Positions 30,428-40,078 of a DNA stretch of 64,000 nucleotides are shown here, one piece after another. Position numbers and translations under genes: made by a program. Positions within the stretch are counted from its first letter, which is position 1. Every line of letters begins with the position of its first letter. The notes beneath the pieces are model-generated. The model was not told where the DNA came from, did not search any database, and saw nothing but the letters and a program-made list of their open reading frames with translations. Source of the DNA: Schlegelella_A sp965246805 (lineage in GTDB: Bacteria; Pseudomonadota; Gammaproteobacteria; Burkholderiales; Burkholderiaceae_C); NCBI GenBank assembly GCA_965246805.1, contig CBDFFO010000006.1:124001-188000 (forward strand), written 5' to 3'.

Positions 30428-30443
30428 TGGCACAAACGTTGCG
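30428..30443 (+). promoter_or_regulatory. Sigma-54 promoter of the porin-glnK-amtB operon
   Basis: TTGGCACAAACGTTGCGA contains TGGCAC (30428-30433), five bases, then TTGCG (30439-30443). This is a full match to the -24/-12 consensus TGGCAC-N5-TTGCW except for the last position. Transcription should start about 30454, leaving a leader of about 38 bases to the ATG at 30492. About 85 bases upstream, GCAC-N6-GTGC (30343-30356) resembles an NtrC half-site pair but has one base less spacing than the consensus. Nitrogen control through NtrC fits the genes that follow. Confidence 0.85.
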
Positions 30444-30491
30444 AAATCGTCCCCGCCTTTCATCCCTAGAACATTTCGGAGAACAACCCCG

Positions 30492-31274
30492 ATGAAGAAA
30501 CTGCTGCTCGTTCTCGCTGGCATCGCCAGCCTCGCCCCGACGCTCTCGCGTGCGGAAGATGCGGCCAGCCCGCTGTCGTTTAACGTCGGGGTGTTCACCG
30601 ACTACCGCTTCCGCGGCATCTCGCAGAGCCGGCTCGACCCTGCTTTCCAGTTCGGTGCCGACTACGCGCTGCCGGCCGGCTTCTACATCGGCATCTGGGG
30701 CTCCACCATCAAGTGGATCAAGGACGCCGGCAAGATCGCCAACATCGACACCGGCAGCGCGCCGATCGAACTCGACATCTACGGCGGCTACAAGGGTGAG
30801 ATCAGCAAGGATTTCACGTACGACCTCGGCGTGCTCCAGTACGTCTACCCGAGCAACAGCCTGAAGAACATTCCCGGCGTCTACAGCCCGTCGACGACCG
30901 AGCTGTACGGTGCGTTGAGCTACAGCGTCTTCACGGTCAAGTACTCGCATGCCGTGACGCGCCTCTTCGGAACCGCCAACAGCAAGCAGAGCGGATACCT
31001 CGAGGCAGCTGCCGCGATCGATGCCGGCTACGGCGTGACCATCACGCCGCACATCGGCTACCAGCGCGTCAACCACAACAGCGACTTCTCGTACACCGAC
31101 TACTCGCTGGCGGCCGCCAAGGATTACTGGGGCTTCACGTTCAGCGGCGCGATCGTCGGCACCAGCACCAAAGACATCGGCGGCAAGCCGGCCTACCTCG
31201 CGCCGCCGGGATACCCGAACGGCAAGAACCTGGGCCGGACCGCGTTGGTGCTGGGTATCAAGAAGACGTTCTGA
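30492..31274 (+). CDS. TorF-family putative porin (TIGR02001 type)
   Basis: This 260-residue protein has a signal peptide (MKKLLLVLAGIASLAPTLSRA). The mature part has the family start LSFNVGVFTDYRFRGISQSRLDPAFQFGADYAL, with the TDYRFRGISQS motif, and repeated amphipathic beta-strands with alternating aromatics. It ends in a C-terminal Phe (LGIKKTF), as expected for an outer-membrane barrel. In betaproteobacteria such genes often stand before glnK-amtB, suggesting a channel for a nitrogen source. It lies 24 bases before glnK and downstream of a sigma-54 promoter. The substrate is unknown. Confidence 0.87.
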   Translation: MKKLLLVLAGIASLAPTLSRAEDAASPLSFNVGVFTDYRFRGISQSRLDPAFQFGADYALPAGFYIGIWGSTIKWIKDAGKIANIDTGSAPIELDIYGGYKGEISKDFTYDLGVLQYVYPSNSLKNIPGVYSPSTTELYGALSYSVFTVKYSHAVTRLFGTANSKQSGYLEAAAAIDAGYGVTITPHIGYQRVNHNSDFSYTDYSLAAAKDYWGFTFSGAIVGTSTKDIGGKPAYLAPPGYPNGKNLGRTALVLGIKKTF

Positions 31275-31297
31275 CCATCAAACCAGGGGAGAAGACC

Positions 31298-31636
31298 ATG
31301 AAGATGGTGACTGCGATCGTCAAGCCCTTCAAGCTCGACGAAGTTCGTGAAGCCCTGAGCGCCATCGGCGTTCAAGGCGTCACGGTGACGGAGGTGAAGG
31401 GATTCGGGCGCCAGAAGGGGCACACCGAGCTGTATCGCGGCGCGGAATACGTGGTCGACTTCCTGCCGAAGGTGAAGATCGAGGCGGCGGTCGACGATGG
31501 CATCGTCGACCGCGTCATCGAGGCGATCGAGGCCGCGGCCCGCACCGGCAAGATCGGTGACGGCAAGGTCTTCGTCACGACGCTCGAACAAGTCGTTCGC
31601 ATCCGCACCGGCGAGACCGGCAAAGACGCGCTCTGA
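31298..31636 (+). CDS. glnK: Nitrogen regulatory protein P-II
   Basis: This 112-residue P-II protein is canonical: MKMVTAIVKPFKLDEVREAL, T-loop VKGFGRQKGHTELYRGAEYV with the uridylylated Tyr51, B-loop TGKIGDGKVFV and C-loop VRIRTGE. It binds ATP, ADP and 2-oxoglutarate as a trimer, blocks AmtB when nitrogen is sufficient, and signals to NtrB and GlnE. The T-loop contains every residue needed for regulation. Position between the porin and amtB, with a shared sigma-54 promoter, marks it as the GlnK paralogue rather than GlnB. Confidence 0.96.
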   Translation: MKMVTAIVKPFKLDEVREALSAIGVQGVTVTEVKGFGRQKGHTELYRGAEYVVDFLPKVKIEAAVDDGIVDRVIEAIEAAARTGKIGDGKVFVTTLEQVVRIRTGETGKDAL

Positions 31637-31667
31637 ACGTTATTCGACACCACCTTCTGCGAACACC

Positions 31668-33191
31668 ATGAAAAAATTCATTCTGGCCTTGACGCTCGGT
31701 CTGGCGGCGCTTGGCTTTGGGGGGTCCTCGATGGCCCAGGGCGCATCGGCACCGGAAGCCGGCGTTAGCGCGACCGTACCTGCTGCGATGCCGGCCATCG
31801 CCGCACCGGCGCCCATGGCGACCGCCGCATTGGCCCCCGCGCCGGCCGGCTCAGCCCCGGCGCTCGTCAACAACAAGGGTGACAACGCCTGGATGATCGT
31901 GGCCACGGCGTTCGTGATCATGATGTCGATCCCGGGCCTCGCCCTGTTCTACGGCGGCCTGGTCCGCAGCAAGAACATGCTGTCGGTGCTGATGCAGGTC
32001 TTCGTGACGTTCTCGATGATCGTCGTGTTGTGGTGCCTGTACGGCTACAGCCTGGCGTTCACGGAAGGCAACAAGTTCATCGGCGGATTCGATCGCTTGC
32101 TGATGCACGGCTTGTTCGACCCCGCGAAGGGCGAGTTCACCATGGGGGCGACGTTCAGCAAGGGCGTCGTGATTCCCGAGTTGCTCTTCATGGCATTCCA
32201 GGCCACTTTCGCGGCCATCACCTGCTGCCTGATCGTCGGCGCCTTCGCCGAACGCATGAAGTTCTCGGCGGTGCTGCTGTTCATGGCGCTCTGGTTCACC
32301 TTCAGCTATGCGCCGATCGCGCACATGGTCTGGTTCTGGATGGGCCCGAACGAGTACACGAGCGCTGCCGTGGTCGATGCGACCGATGCGAAAGCCGGCT
32401 GGATCTGGCAACTGGGCGCACTGGATTTCGCCGGCGGCACGGTGGTGCACATCAACGCTGCCGTCGCCGGTCTGGTCGGTGCGTTCATGGTCGGCAAGCG
32501 TGTCGGCTACGGCCGCGAAGCCTTCACGCCGCATTCGCTCACGCTCACCATGGTCGGTGCCGCGCTGCTGTGGGTCGGCTGGTTCGGCTTCAATGCCGGC
32601 TCGGCGCTCGAAGCCAACGGCACCGCGGTGCTCGCCTTCATGAACACTTTCTCCGCCACTGCTGCCGCGGTGCTGGCATGGTGCCTGGGTGAAGCGCTGC
32701 TGAAGGGCAAGGCCTCGATGCTCGGTGCGGCTTCGGGCGCCGTCGCCGGCCTTGTCGCCATCACGCCGGCCTGCGGCAACGTCGGCCTGCTGGCTGCGAT
32801 GGTGATCGGCTTCGTCGCCGGCCTGGCCTGCCTCTGGGGCGTGACCGGCCTGAAGAAGATGTTGGGGGCCGACGACTCGCTAGACGTGTTCGGCGTGCAC
32901 GGTGTCGGCGGCATCGTCGGCGCCTTGCTGACGGGCGTGTTCAACACACAGACGCTGGATGGGCCGGGTGCCGTCACCGACTGGGTCAATATGACAACGA
33001 CGTCGAAACCGGTTCTGGTGCAGTTGCTCAGCCAGGCCGAGGCGGTCGGCATCACGCTCGTGTGGTCGCTGGTGGTCTCGGTCGTCGCCTACAAGATCGT
33101 CGACCTGGTGATCGGCCTGCGTGTGACGGAAGAAGAGGAGCGCGAGGGCCTCGACATCAGCGCGCACGGCGAAACCGCGTATCACAACTGA
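31668..33191 (+). CDS. amtB: Ammonium transporter
   Basis: This 507-residue protein starts at ATG 31668 with a signal peptide (MKKFILALTLGLAALGFGGS). A Pro/Ala-rich stretch of about 40 residues follows, then eleven expected membrane helices. Motifs: NNKGDNAWMIVATAFVIMMSIPGLALFYGGL, CCLIVGAFAERMKFSAVLLF, DFAGGTVVHINAAVAGLVGA with the first pore His, and DVFGVHGVGGIVGALLTGVF with the second. The C-terminal tail RVTEEEEREGLDISAHGETAY is the conserved part that couples to GlnK. The start inside the end of glnK is not used, because the signal peptide begins 32 bases after its stop. A terminator follows. Confidence 0.96.
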   Translation: MKKFILALTLGLAALGFGGSSMAQGASAPEAGVSATVPAAMPAIAAPAPMATAALAPAPAGSAPALVNNKGDNAWMIVATAFVIMMSIPGLALFYGGLVRSKNMLSVLMQVFVTFSMIVVLWCLYGYSLAFTEGNKFIGGFDRLLMHGLFDPAKGEFTMGATFSKGVVIPELLFMAFQATFAAITCCLIVGAFAERMKFSAVLLFMALWFTFSYAPIAHMVWFWMGPNEYTSAAVVDATDAKAGWIWQLGALDFAGGTVVHINAAVAGLVGAFMVGKRVGYGREAFTPHSLTLTMVGAALLWVGWFGFNAGSALEANGTAVLAFMNTFSATAAAVLAWCLGEALLKGKASMLGAASGAVAGLVAITPACGNVGLLAAMVIGFVAGLACLWGVTGLKKMLGADDSLDVFGVHGVGGIVGALLTGVFNTQTLDGPGAVTDWVNMTTTSKPVLVQLLSQAEAVGITLVWSLVVSVVAYKIVDLVIGLRVTEEEEREGLDISAHGETAYHN

Positions 33192-33238
33192 TCGTCGACG
33201 ACTCACGCGCCCGGCTGGCATGGCGGGCGGTTCGAAAG

Positions 33239-33264
33239 AGGCTTCTTCGGAAGCCTTTTTCTTT
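33239..33264 (+). terminator. Intrinsic terminator after amtB
   Basis: GGCTTC (33240-33245), a TTCG tetraloop and GAAGCC (33250-33255) are followed by TTTTTCTTT. This 6-base-pair stem with an exceptionally stable UUCG loop and a U-run is a textbook intrinsic terminator, about 48 bases after the amtB stop. It ends the sigma-54 operon before gshA. Confidence 0.93.
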
Positions 33265-33487
33265 GCGCAGGCGGCGCGGGCCGGGTGCCCGCGCCGCGCC
33301 GTCGTCTGGCGGGGATGCCGGGTGGTTGTGGGGCTGTGCGATGGCCGGATGGCGATTTCCTATGGCGTCGTTAGGCGAGCCCGCGTGCTTGCGGCTCGAT
33401 CGTCGCACCCCATATGCCTAGAATCCCGCATTGCCTTCGCAGCACCCTCTTTTTTCCGGCGGCCCCGGCACCGGTCAGACGCCCCAC

Positions 33488-34783
33488 ATGGTTCCTCATC
33501 TCATCACCGCGCTGACCGGCCCGATCAACGAACTGGAGCAGCGCATCCTCGAGTCGCTGCCGGCGATCGAGCGCTGGTTTCGTCTCGAATGGATGGAGCA
33601 CACGCCGCCGTTCTACACGTCGGTCGATCTGCGCAACGCCGGCTTCAAGCTGGCGCCGGTAGACACGAACCTCTTCCCGGGCGGGTTCAACAACCTCACG
33701 AGCGAGATGCTGCCGCTCGCGGTGCAGGCCGCGATGGCGGCGATCGAGAAGATCTGCCCCGAAGCGAAGAACCTGCTACTGATTCCGGAGGGCCACACGC
33801 GCAACTCGTTCTACCTGATGAACGTGGCGCGACTGATCGAGATCTTTCACCAGGCCGGCCTCAATGTCCGGCTCGGCACGTTGGACACCTCCGTCACGGC
33901 GCCGACCAACGTGCCGCTGCCCGATGGCAGCACGCTGACGGTCGAGCCGCTCGTGCGCTCCCGCGGCCGGCTCGGCCTGAAAGACTTTGACCCCTGCACC
34001 ATCCTGCTCAACAACGACCTCTCGGCCGGCCTGCCGACCGTGCTCGAAGACCTGAACGAGCAGTACCTGCTGCCGCCGCTGCACGCCGGCTGGGCGGTGC
34101 GGCGCAAGACCAAGCACTTTGCGGCCTACGAAGAGATCGCGAAGAAGTTCGCCAAGCTGCTCGGCATGGACCCGTGGCTCATCAATCCGATGTTCGCGCA
34201 GTGCGGCGAGGTGAACTTCGCCGATGGCGCTGGCGCCGATTGCCTGGCCACCAACACCGAACAACTGCTCGCGAGGATCCGTCGCAAGTACAAGGAATAC
34301 GGTATCCAGGAGAAGCCCTTCGTCATCGTCAAGGCCGATGCGGGCACTTACGGCATGGGTGTGATGACGGTGCGCGACCCGAAGGACCTGATCGAACTGA
34401 ACCGCCGCACCCGCAACAAGATGAGCGTCATCAAGGACGGCCAGGAGGTGAGCGACGTGATCCTGCAGGAAGGCGTGCCGACCTACGAGCGCATCAACAA
34501 TTCGGTGGCCGAGCCGGTCGTCTACATGATCGACCGCTACGTGGTCGGCGGCTTCTACCGCGTGAACGCGGAGCGCGGCTTCGATGAGAACCTCAATTCC
34601 CCTGGCGCGAGCTTCGTGCCGCTGGCGTTCGCCGGTTCCAACCAGCTGCCCAAGCCCGGCTCGAAACCGGGCGCGAGCGCGCCGAACCGCTTCTACATGT
34701 ACGGCGTGATCGCGCGCCTCGCCATGGTCGCAGCCAGTTACGAGCTCGAAGCGACCGACCCGCACGCCGAAGTCTACGAGTGA
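33488..34783 (+). CDS. gshA: Glutamate-cysteine ligase
   Basis: This 431-residue enzyme makes gamma-glutamylcysteine from glutamate, cysteine and ATP. It fits the proteobacterial GshA type first described in Acidithiobacillus rather than the E. coli type: LEWMEHTPPFYTSVDLRNAGFKL near the N-terminus, PVDTNLFPGGFNNL, IPEGHTRNSFYLMNVA, and the later VIVKADAGTYGMGVMTVRD and YMIDRYVVGGFYRVN. The start is ATG 33488 (MVPHLITAL); an earlier TTG at 33431 gives an unlikely extension. gshB, usually its direct neighbour in related genomes, lies 2.2 kb downstream behind two oppositely oriented cytochrome genes. Confidence 0.93.
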   Translation: MVPHLITALTGPINELEQRILESLPAIERWFRLEWMEHTPPFYTSVDLRNAGFKLAPVDTNLFPGGFNNLTSEMLPLAVQAAMAAIEKICPEAKNLLLIPEGHTRNSFYLMNVARLIEIFHQAGLNVRLGTLDTSVTAPTNVPLPDGSTLTVEPLVRSRGRLGLKDFDPCTILLNNDLSAGLPTVLEDLNEQYLLPPLHAGWAVRRKTKHFAAYEEIAKKFAKLLGMDPWLINPMFAQCGEVNFADGAGADCLATNTEQLLARIRRKYKEYGIQEKPFVIVKADAGTYGMGVMTVRDPKDLIELNRRTRNKMSVIKDGQEVSDVILQEGVPTYERINNSVAEPVVYMIDRYVVGGFYRVNAERGFDENLNSPGASFVPLAFAGSNQLPKPGSKPGASAPNRFYMYGVIARLAMVAASYELEATDPHAEVYE

Positions 34784-34805
34784 CGCCTGCCCCGGCGCAG
34801 GCGTC
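34782..34805. terminator. Hairpin between convergent gshA and cytochrome gene
   Basis: GACGCCTG (34782-34789) is perfectly complementary to CAGGCGTC (34798-34805), with an 8-base loop. The stem starts inside the gshA stop codon. There is no T-run on either side, so it may act as a transcript-end stabiliser or a Rho-assisted terminator for both strands rather than a classical intrinsic terminator. Confidence 0.5.
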
Positions 34806-34828
34806 GAGTCCAGACGCTTGCTGAGCGT

Positions 34829-36124
34829 TCAACGCACGCCGCGGAAATTCGCCACGTCGAGCGTCGAGACGGCCGCGCCGCGGTTGCCCCACGAGCCTCG
34901 AACATGCGTCAGCAAGTGCGCGACCTGCTCGTCGCTCAGTTCGTTCGCGAAGGGCGGCATGCCGAACGGGCGCGGGTTGCGAGCCGTGGCTGGCGGGAAG
35001 CCGCCCTCGAGCACCACGTGCACGAGGTTCGCTGGCGTGTGCATCAGCAGCGCGCGATTGCCCGCAAGAGCGGGGTAGATGCCGGAGACGCCTTCGCCGG
35101 CCGCGCCGTGGCAATCGGCGCAATGCGTCGCATAGAGGCGGGACCCAGGCGTGTCGACGCGGGCCGGCAAAATTCCCGCCGGCTCGCTTCGCACCACCAC
35201 CGACGGCGGCAACGCCTTCAGGTAGCGCGCCATCGCGCGCGCATCGTCGCTCGACAGGTATTGCGTGCTGCCGGCGACCACCTCGCCCATCGGCCCCAGC
35301 ACGGCGCCGCGCGCCGAGACGCCGCTCTGCAGCAGGTCGACGATCTGCTGCGTGTCCCACTCCGCCACGCCGGCTTCGAGCGCCGACGTGAGCGACGGTG
35401 CATACCAGTTTTGTACCGGGATGAGACCGCCCGCGAGGTCGAGCGTGCTCGACGCGGCGCCGAGTGCATTGCGGCTCGCGTGGCATGCATTGCAGTGGCC
35501 CAGCCCTTCGACGAGATACGCGCCACGCGCCCACTCGGCGTCGTGTTCGGCATCGGCCATGGCGTTGGCGCCGGGCTCTTCCACGCGGAAATAGAGCGCG
35601 CGCCATACCGCCAGCGCGAACGGTCGATCGAACGGGAACCGGAGGTCGTGGCGGCGATGGGCTTTCGAGACCGCCGGCAGGCTCTTCAGGAACGCGAAGA
35701 TCGCGTCGGCATCGTCGCGTCGGACGCGCGTGTAGTTCGGATAGGGGAACGCGGGGTAGAGCAAGCGCCCGTCGCGTGAGCGGCCGTTGTGCATCGCGCG
35801 CCAGAACTCGCTCTTGCGCCACGCGCCGAGTCCGGTCTCTACATCGGGCGTGAGGTTCGGTGCGTAGATGGCGCCGAACGGCGTCGGGATGCCGCGCCCG
35901 CCGGCGTACGCGGGCCCACCCGGCTCGGTGTGGCAGCCCATGCAGTTGCCAGTGCGGGCGAGATAAGCACCGCGTTCGATGAGCGCTGGCGTGGCGGCGG
36001 CTTCCGCCACGGGTGAATCGACGAGCGCATCTTCGCCGCGCTGGTTGAGCCACCACACGAGCCCCGTCAGCAGCAGACCGGCAACGAGCAGCGAGCCGGC
36101 GATGCGCCGCAACAGCCGACTCAT
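34829..36124 (-). CDS. Membrane-anchored three-haem cytochrome c
   Basis: This 431-residue protein has an N-terminal anchor helix (IAGSLLVAGLLLTGLVWWL). It has three CXXCH haem sites: Cys61-His65 (CMGCH), Cys211-His215 (CNACH) and Cys335-His339 (CADCH). The layout matches the cytochrome subunit of membrane alcohol, gluconate or aldehyde dehydrogenases, which pass electrons from a flavin or PQQ enzyme to quinone or an oxidase. No such dehydrogenase is encoded nearby. The start is ATG 36124, which overlaps the stop of the upstream c4-type gene in ATGA; an upstream in-frame start would be buried in that gene. Confidence 0.9.
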   Translation of the reverse strand: MSRLLRRIAGSLLVAGLLLTGLVWWLNQRGEDALVDSPVAEAAATPALIERGAYLARTGNCMGCHTEPGGPAYAGGRGIPTPFGAIYAPNLTPDVETGLGAWRKSEFWRAMHNGRSRDGRLLYPAFPYPNYTRVRRDDADAIFAFLKSLPAVSKAHRRHDLRFPFDRPFALAVWRALYFRVEEPGANAMADAEHDAEWARGAYLVEGLGHCNACHASRNALGAASSTLDLAGGLIPVQNWYAPSLTSALEAGVAEWDTQQIVDLLQSGVSARGAVLGPMGEVVAGSTQYLSSDDARAMARYLKALPPSVVVRSEPAGILPARVDTPGSRLYATHCADCHGAAGEGVSGIYPALAGNRALLMHTPANLVHVVLEGGFPPATARNPRPFGMPPFANELSDEQVAHLLTHVRGSWGNRGAAVSTLDVANFRGVR

Positions 36125-36879
36125 GGCCTGGGTGCGGGCGATGCCGATGCGGGCGTCGACGCCGGCCACGAATCCAGCCCGCCACACGCCACCGGCATCG
36201 GCTGCGGCAACGCGAGGGCCGGCTTCGCACCGGCAGGCACCGCTTGCGACGAGAGCCACTGCGAGATCGCGTCGGTGTCTTGCGTGCCGAGGCGCTGCGC
36301 GATCTGCGCCATGCAGTCAGGCGCCGAGGCCTGTCGCTTGCCGGTGCGCCAGGCGCCGAGCTGGGCATTGAGATAGTCGCGCGGCATGCCGATCAACGCG
36401 GGAATGGAGGGCGCGACGCCCATCAACGCCTGCCCATGGCACTGCATGCAAGCGGGCAGCTTCAGCGCCGCATCGCCGTGCCTGACCAACGCCTCACCGC
36501 GAGCCTTCGTGGCGGCGTCGGCATTCGACGGCACCGGCGCGGGGTAGGCGACCTCGAGACCGGCGAAGTGGTTCGCGATCTCGCGCAGATAGGCGTCGGA
36601 GAGCGGCGCGAGCAGGTTGTTCATCAACGCGTAGTGACGCCGGGCCTCGCGGAAGCCGCGCAACTGGTTGTAGAGGTAGCCCGCAGGCTTGCCGGCGATG
36701 CGTGGGTAGTAGCCGTCGCTTGCGGCGCGCCCTTGCGGCCCATGGCAACCGGTGCAGGCCTGCATGCGTTGCGCCATCGTGTCTTCGACCGCCGGTGCCG
36801 CATGCGCGGTCATGGGTGCGAAGCCGGCCGCCCACACGCTGGCGATGACGGCGAGACCCGCGACCCCGCGCCGCGTCAT
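36121..36879 (-). CDS. Dihaem cytochrome c (c4-like), exported
   Basis: This 252-residue protein has a signal peptide (MTRRGVAGLAVIASVWAAGF, cleaved near AHA). It has two haem sites: CTGCHGPQG at Cys42-His46 and CMQCHGQ at Cys144-His148. Repeated cytochrome-c fold elements are present (YYPRIAGKPAGYLYNQLRGF and SIPALIGMPRDYLNAQLGAW), typical of the two-domain c4 family. It would shuttle electrons in the periplasm, probably to or from the overlapping three-haem protein. The C-terminus ends in a Pro/Ala/Ser tail. The start at 36879 is the last ATG before the signal peptide. It is divergent from gshB. Confidence 0.9.
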   Translation of the reverse strand: MTRRGVAGLAVIASVWAAGFAPMTAHAAPAVEDTMAQRMQACTGCHGPQGRAASDGYYPRIAGKPAGYLYNQLRGFREARRHYALMNNLLAPLSDAYLREIANHFAGLEVAYPAPVPSNADAATKARGEALVRHGDAALKLPACMQCHGQALMGVAPSIPALIGMPRDYLNAQLGAWRTGKRQASAPDCMAQIAQRLGTQDTDAISQWLSSQAVPAGAKPALALPQPMPVACGGLDSWPASTPASASPAPRP

Positions 36880-36988
36880 GCTGGTGACGCGGATGACGCA
36901 CGAGCGGCCGCGATGGCCTTCGCGCCGAGCGCGTCGGCCGTTTGTGCAACAGTGGCGGGCCGCGACCCGCGCGTTGAAGATGCCGTCC

Positions 36989-37948
36989 ATGAAGCTGTTG
37001 TTCGTTGCCGATCCGCTCGAAAGTTTCCACATCGAGAAGGACTCGACCTTCGCGATGATGCGCGAAGCCGCGGGGCGGGGCATCGAACTCCTCGCGTGCG
37101 AACCCAAAGACCTGGTGTGGCAACGCGGCGGGCAGGTCGAGGCGCACGTGCGCGCGATCGACCTCACCGGGGACGAGACCGCCTGGTTTCGCGAGCGAGC
37201 GGGTTCGGCGCCGCGCATACGAGAGCCCTTGCACGCGATGGGTGGCGTCGTGATGCGCAAGGATCCGCCGTTCAACTCCGAATACTTCTACGCGACGCAC
37301 CTGCTCGAGCAGGCCGAGCGAGAAGGTGCGCGTGTCTTCAACCGGCCGGCGGCGTTGCGCAACCACCCTGAAAAGCTCGCGATCCTCGAATTCCCCCAGT
37401 TCATCGCGCCGACCCTGGTCACGCGCGAAGCCGCCGAGATCAAGCGCTTTCACGCCGAACACCACGACGTGATCCTGAAGCCGCTCGACGGCATGGGCGG
37501 CGCGGGCATCTTCCGGGTCGGGAGCGACGGCATGAACCTCGGTTCGATCACCGAGACGCTCAACCAAGGCGGCACGCACACGGTGATGGTGCAGCGCTAT
37601 CTGCCGGAGATCGTCAAAGGCGACAAGCGCATCCTCGTGATCGACGGCGTGCCGGTTTCGCATGCGCTGGCACGCATTCCGCAGGGCAGCGAGATCCGCG
37701 GCAACCTCGCGGCCGGTGGCAAGGGCGTGGCGCAGCCGCTCGGCGGGCGCGACCGCGAGATCGCCGAGCACATCGGGCCCATCCTCGCCGCGCGCGGGCT
37801 GCTGCTGATCGGGCTCGACGTGATCGGCGACTGCCTGACCGAGATCAACGTCACGAGCCCGACGTGCTTCCAGGAGATCACCGACCAGGCCGGTGTCGAC
37901 GTCGCGAAGATCTTCGTCGATGCCTTGCTGGCGGCGATCGAGACCTGA
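36989..37948 (+). CDS. gshB: Glutathione synthetase
   Basis: This 319-residue ATP-grasp enzyme joins gamma-glutamylcysteine and glycine. Motifs: LLFVADPLESFHIEKDSTFAMM at the N-terminus, VVMRKDPPFNSEYFYATHLLE, the ATP-grasp lysine region VILKPLDGMGGAGIFRV, MVQRYLPEIVKGDKRILVID, and the metal-binding GLDVIGDCLTEINVTSPTCF. All match E. coli GshB in order and length. ATG 36989 is chosen; ATG 36980 (MPSMKLLF) is equally good. It pairs with gshA at 33488. The 118 bases that follow before the ABC-F gene hold no clear feature. Confidence 0.95.
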   Translation: MKLLFVADPLESFHIEKDSTFAMMREAAGRGIELLACEPKDLVWQRGGQVEAHVRAIDLTGDETAWFRERAGSAPRIREPLHAMGGVVMRKDPPFNSEYFYATHLLEQAEREGARVFNRPAALRNHPEKLAILEFPQFIAPTLVTREAAEIKRFHAEHHDVILKPLDGMGGAGIFRVGSDGMNLGSITETLNQGGTHTVMVQRYLPEIVKGDKRILVIDGVPVSHALARIPQGSEIRGNLAAGGKGVAQPLGGRDREIAEHIGPILAARGLLLIGLDVIGDCLTEINVTSPTCFQEITDQAGVDVAKIFVDALLAAIET

Positions 37949-38066
37949 AGAACCAGGGTCAGAAGCCCGACGGTTCGTGCGTTGAGTCGGTCATTGCAAT
38001 CGGCCGAGCGCGCAACGCGACCGCGCCTTCGATAATCGGTGTCGTTCCGCACCGAGCTTCCGAATC

Positions 38067-40060
<1,994 letters not shown>

Positions 40061-40067
<7 letters not shown>

Positions 40068-40078
40068 CGCGTCAGCGC
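40061..40078. repeat. 18-base perfect palindrome carrying both convergent stop codons
   Basis: GCGCTGACGCGTCAGCGC is a perfect inverted repeat centred between 40069 and 40070. It contains the TGA stop of the ABC-F gene (40065-40067, plus) and the TGA stop of the Wzz-like gene (40074-40072, minus), leaving only four bases between them. It could act as a bidirectional transcript-end hairpin, or be a protein site. No T-run is present. Confidence 0.75.

Noticed and set aside
33389..33424. TTGCGG ... TAGAAT as a sigma-70 promoter for gshA
   Set aside because: The spacing is about 24 bases, too long for a normal promoter; TAGAAT alone is too weak to call.
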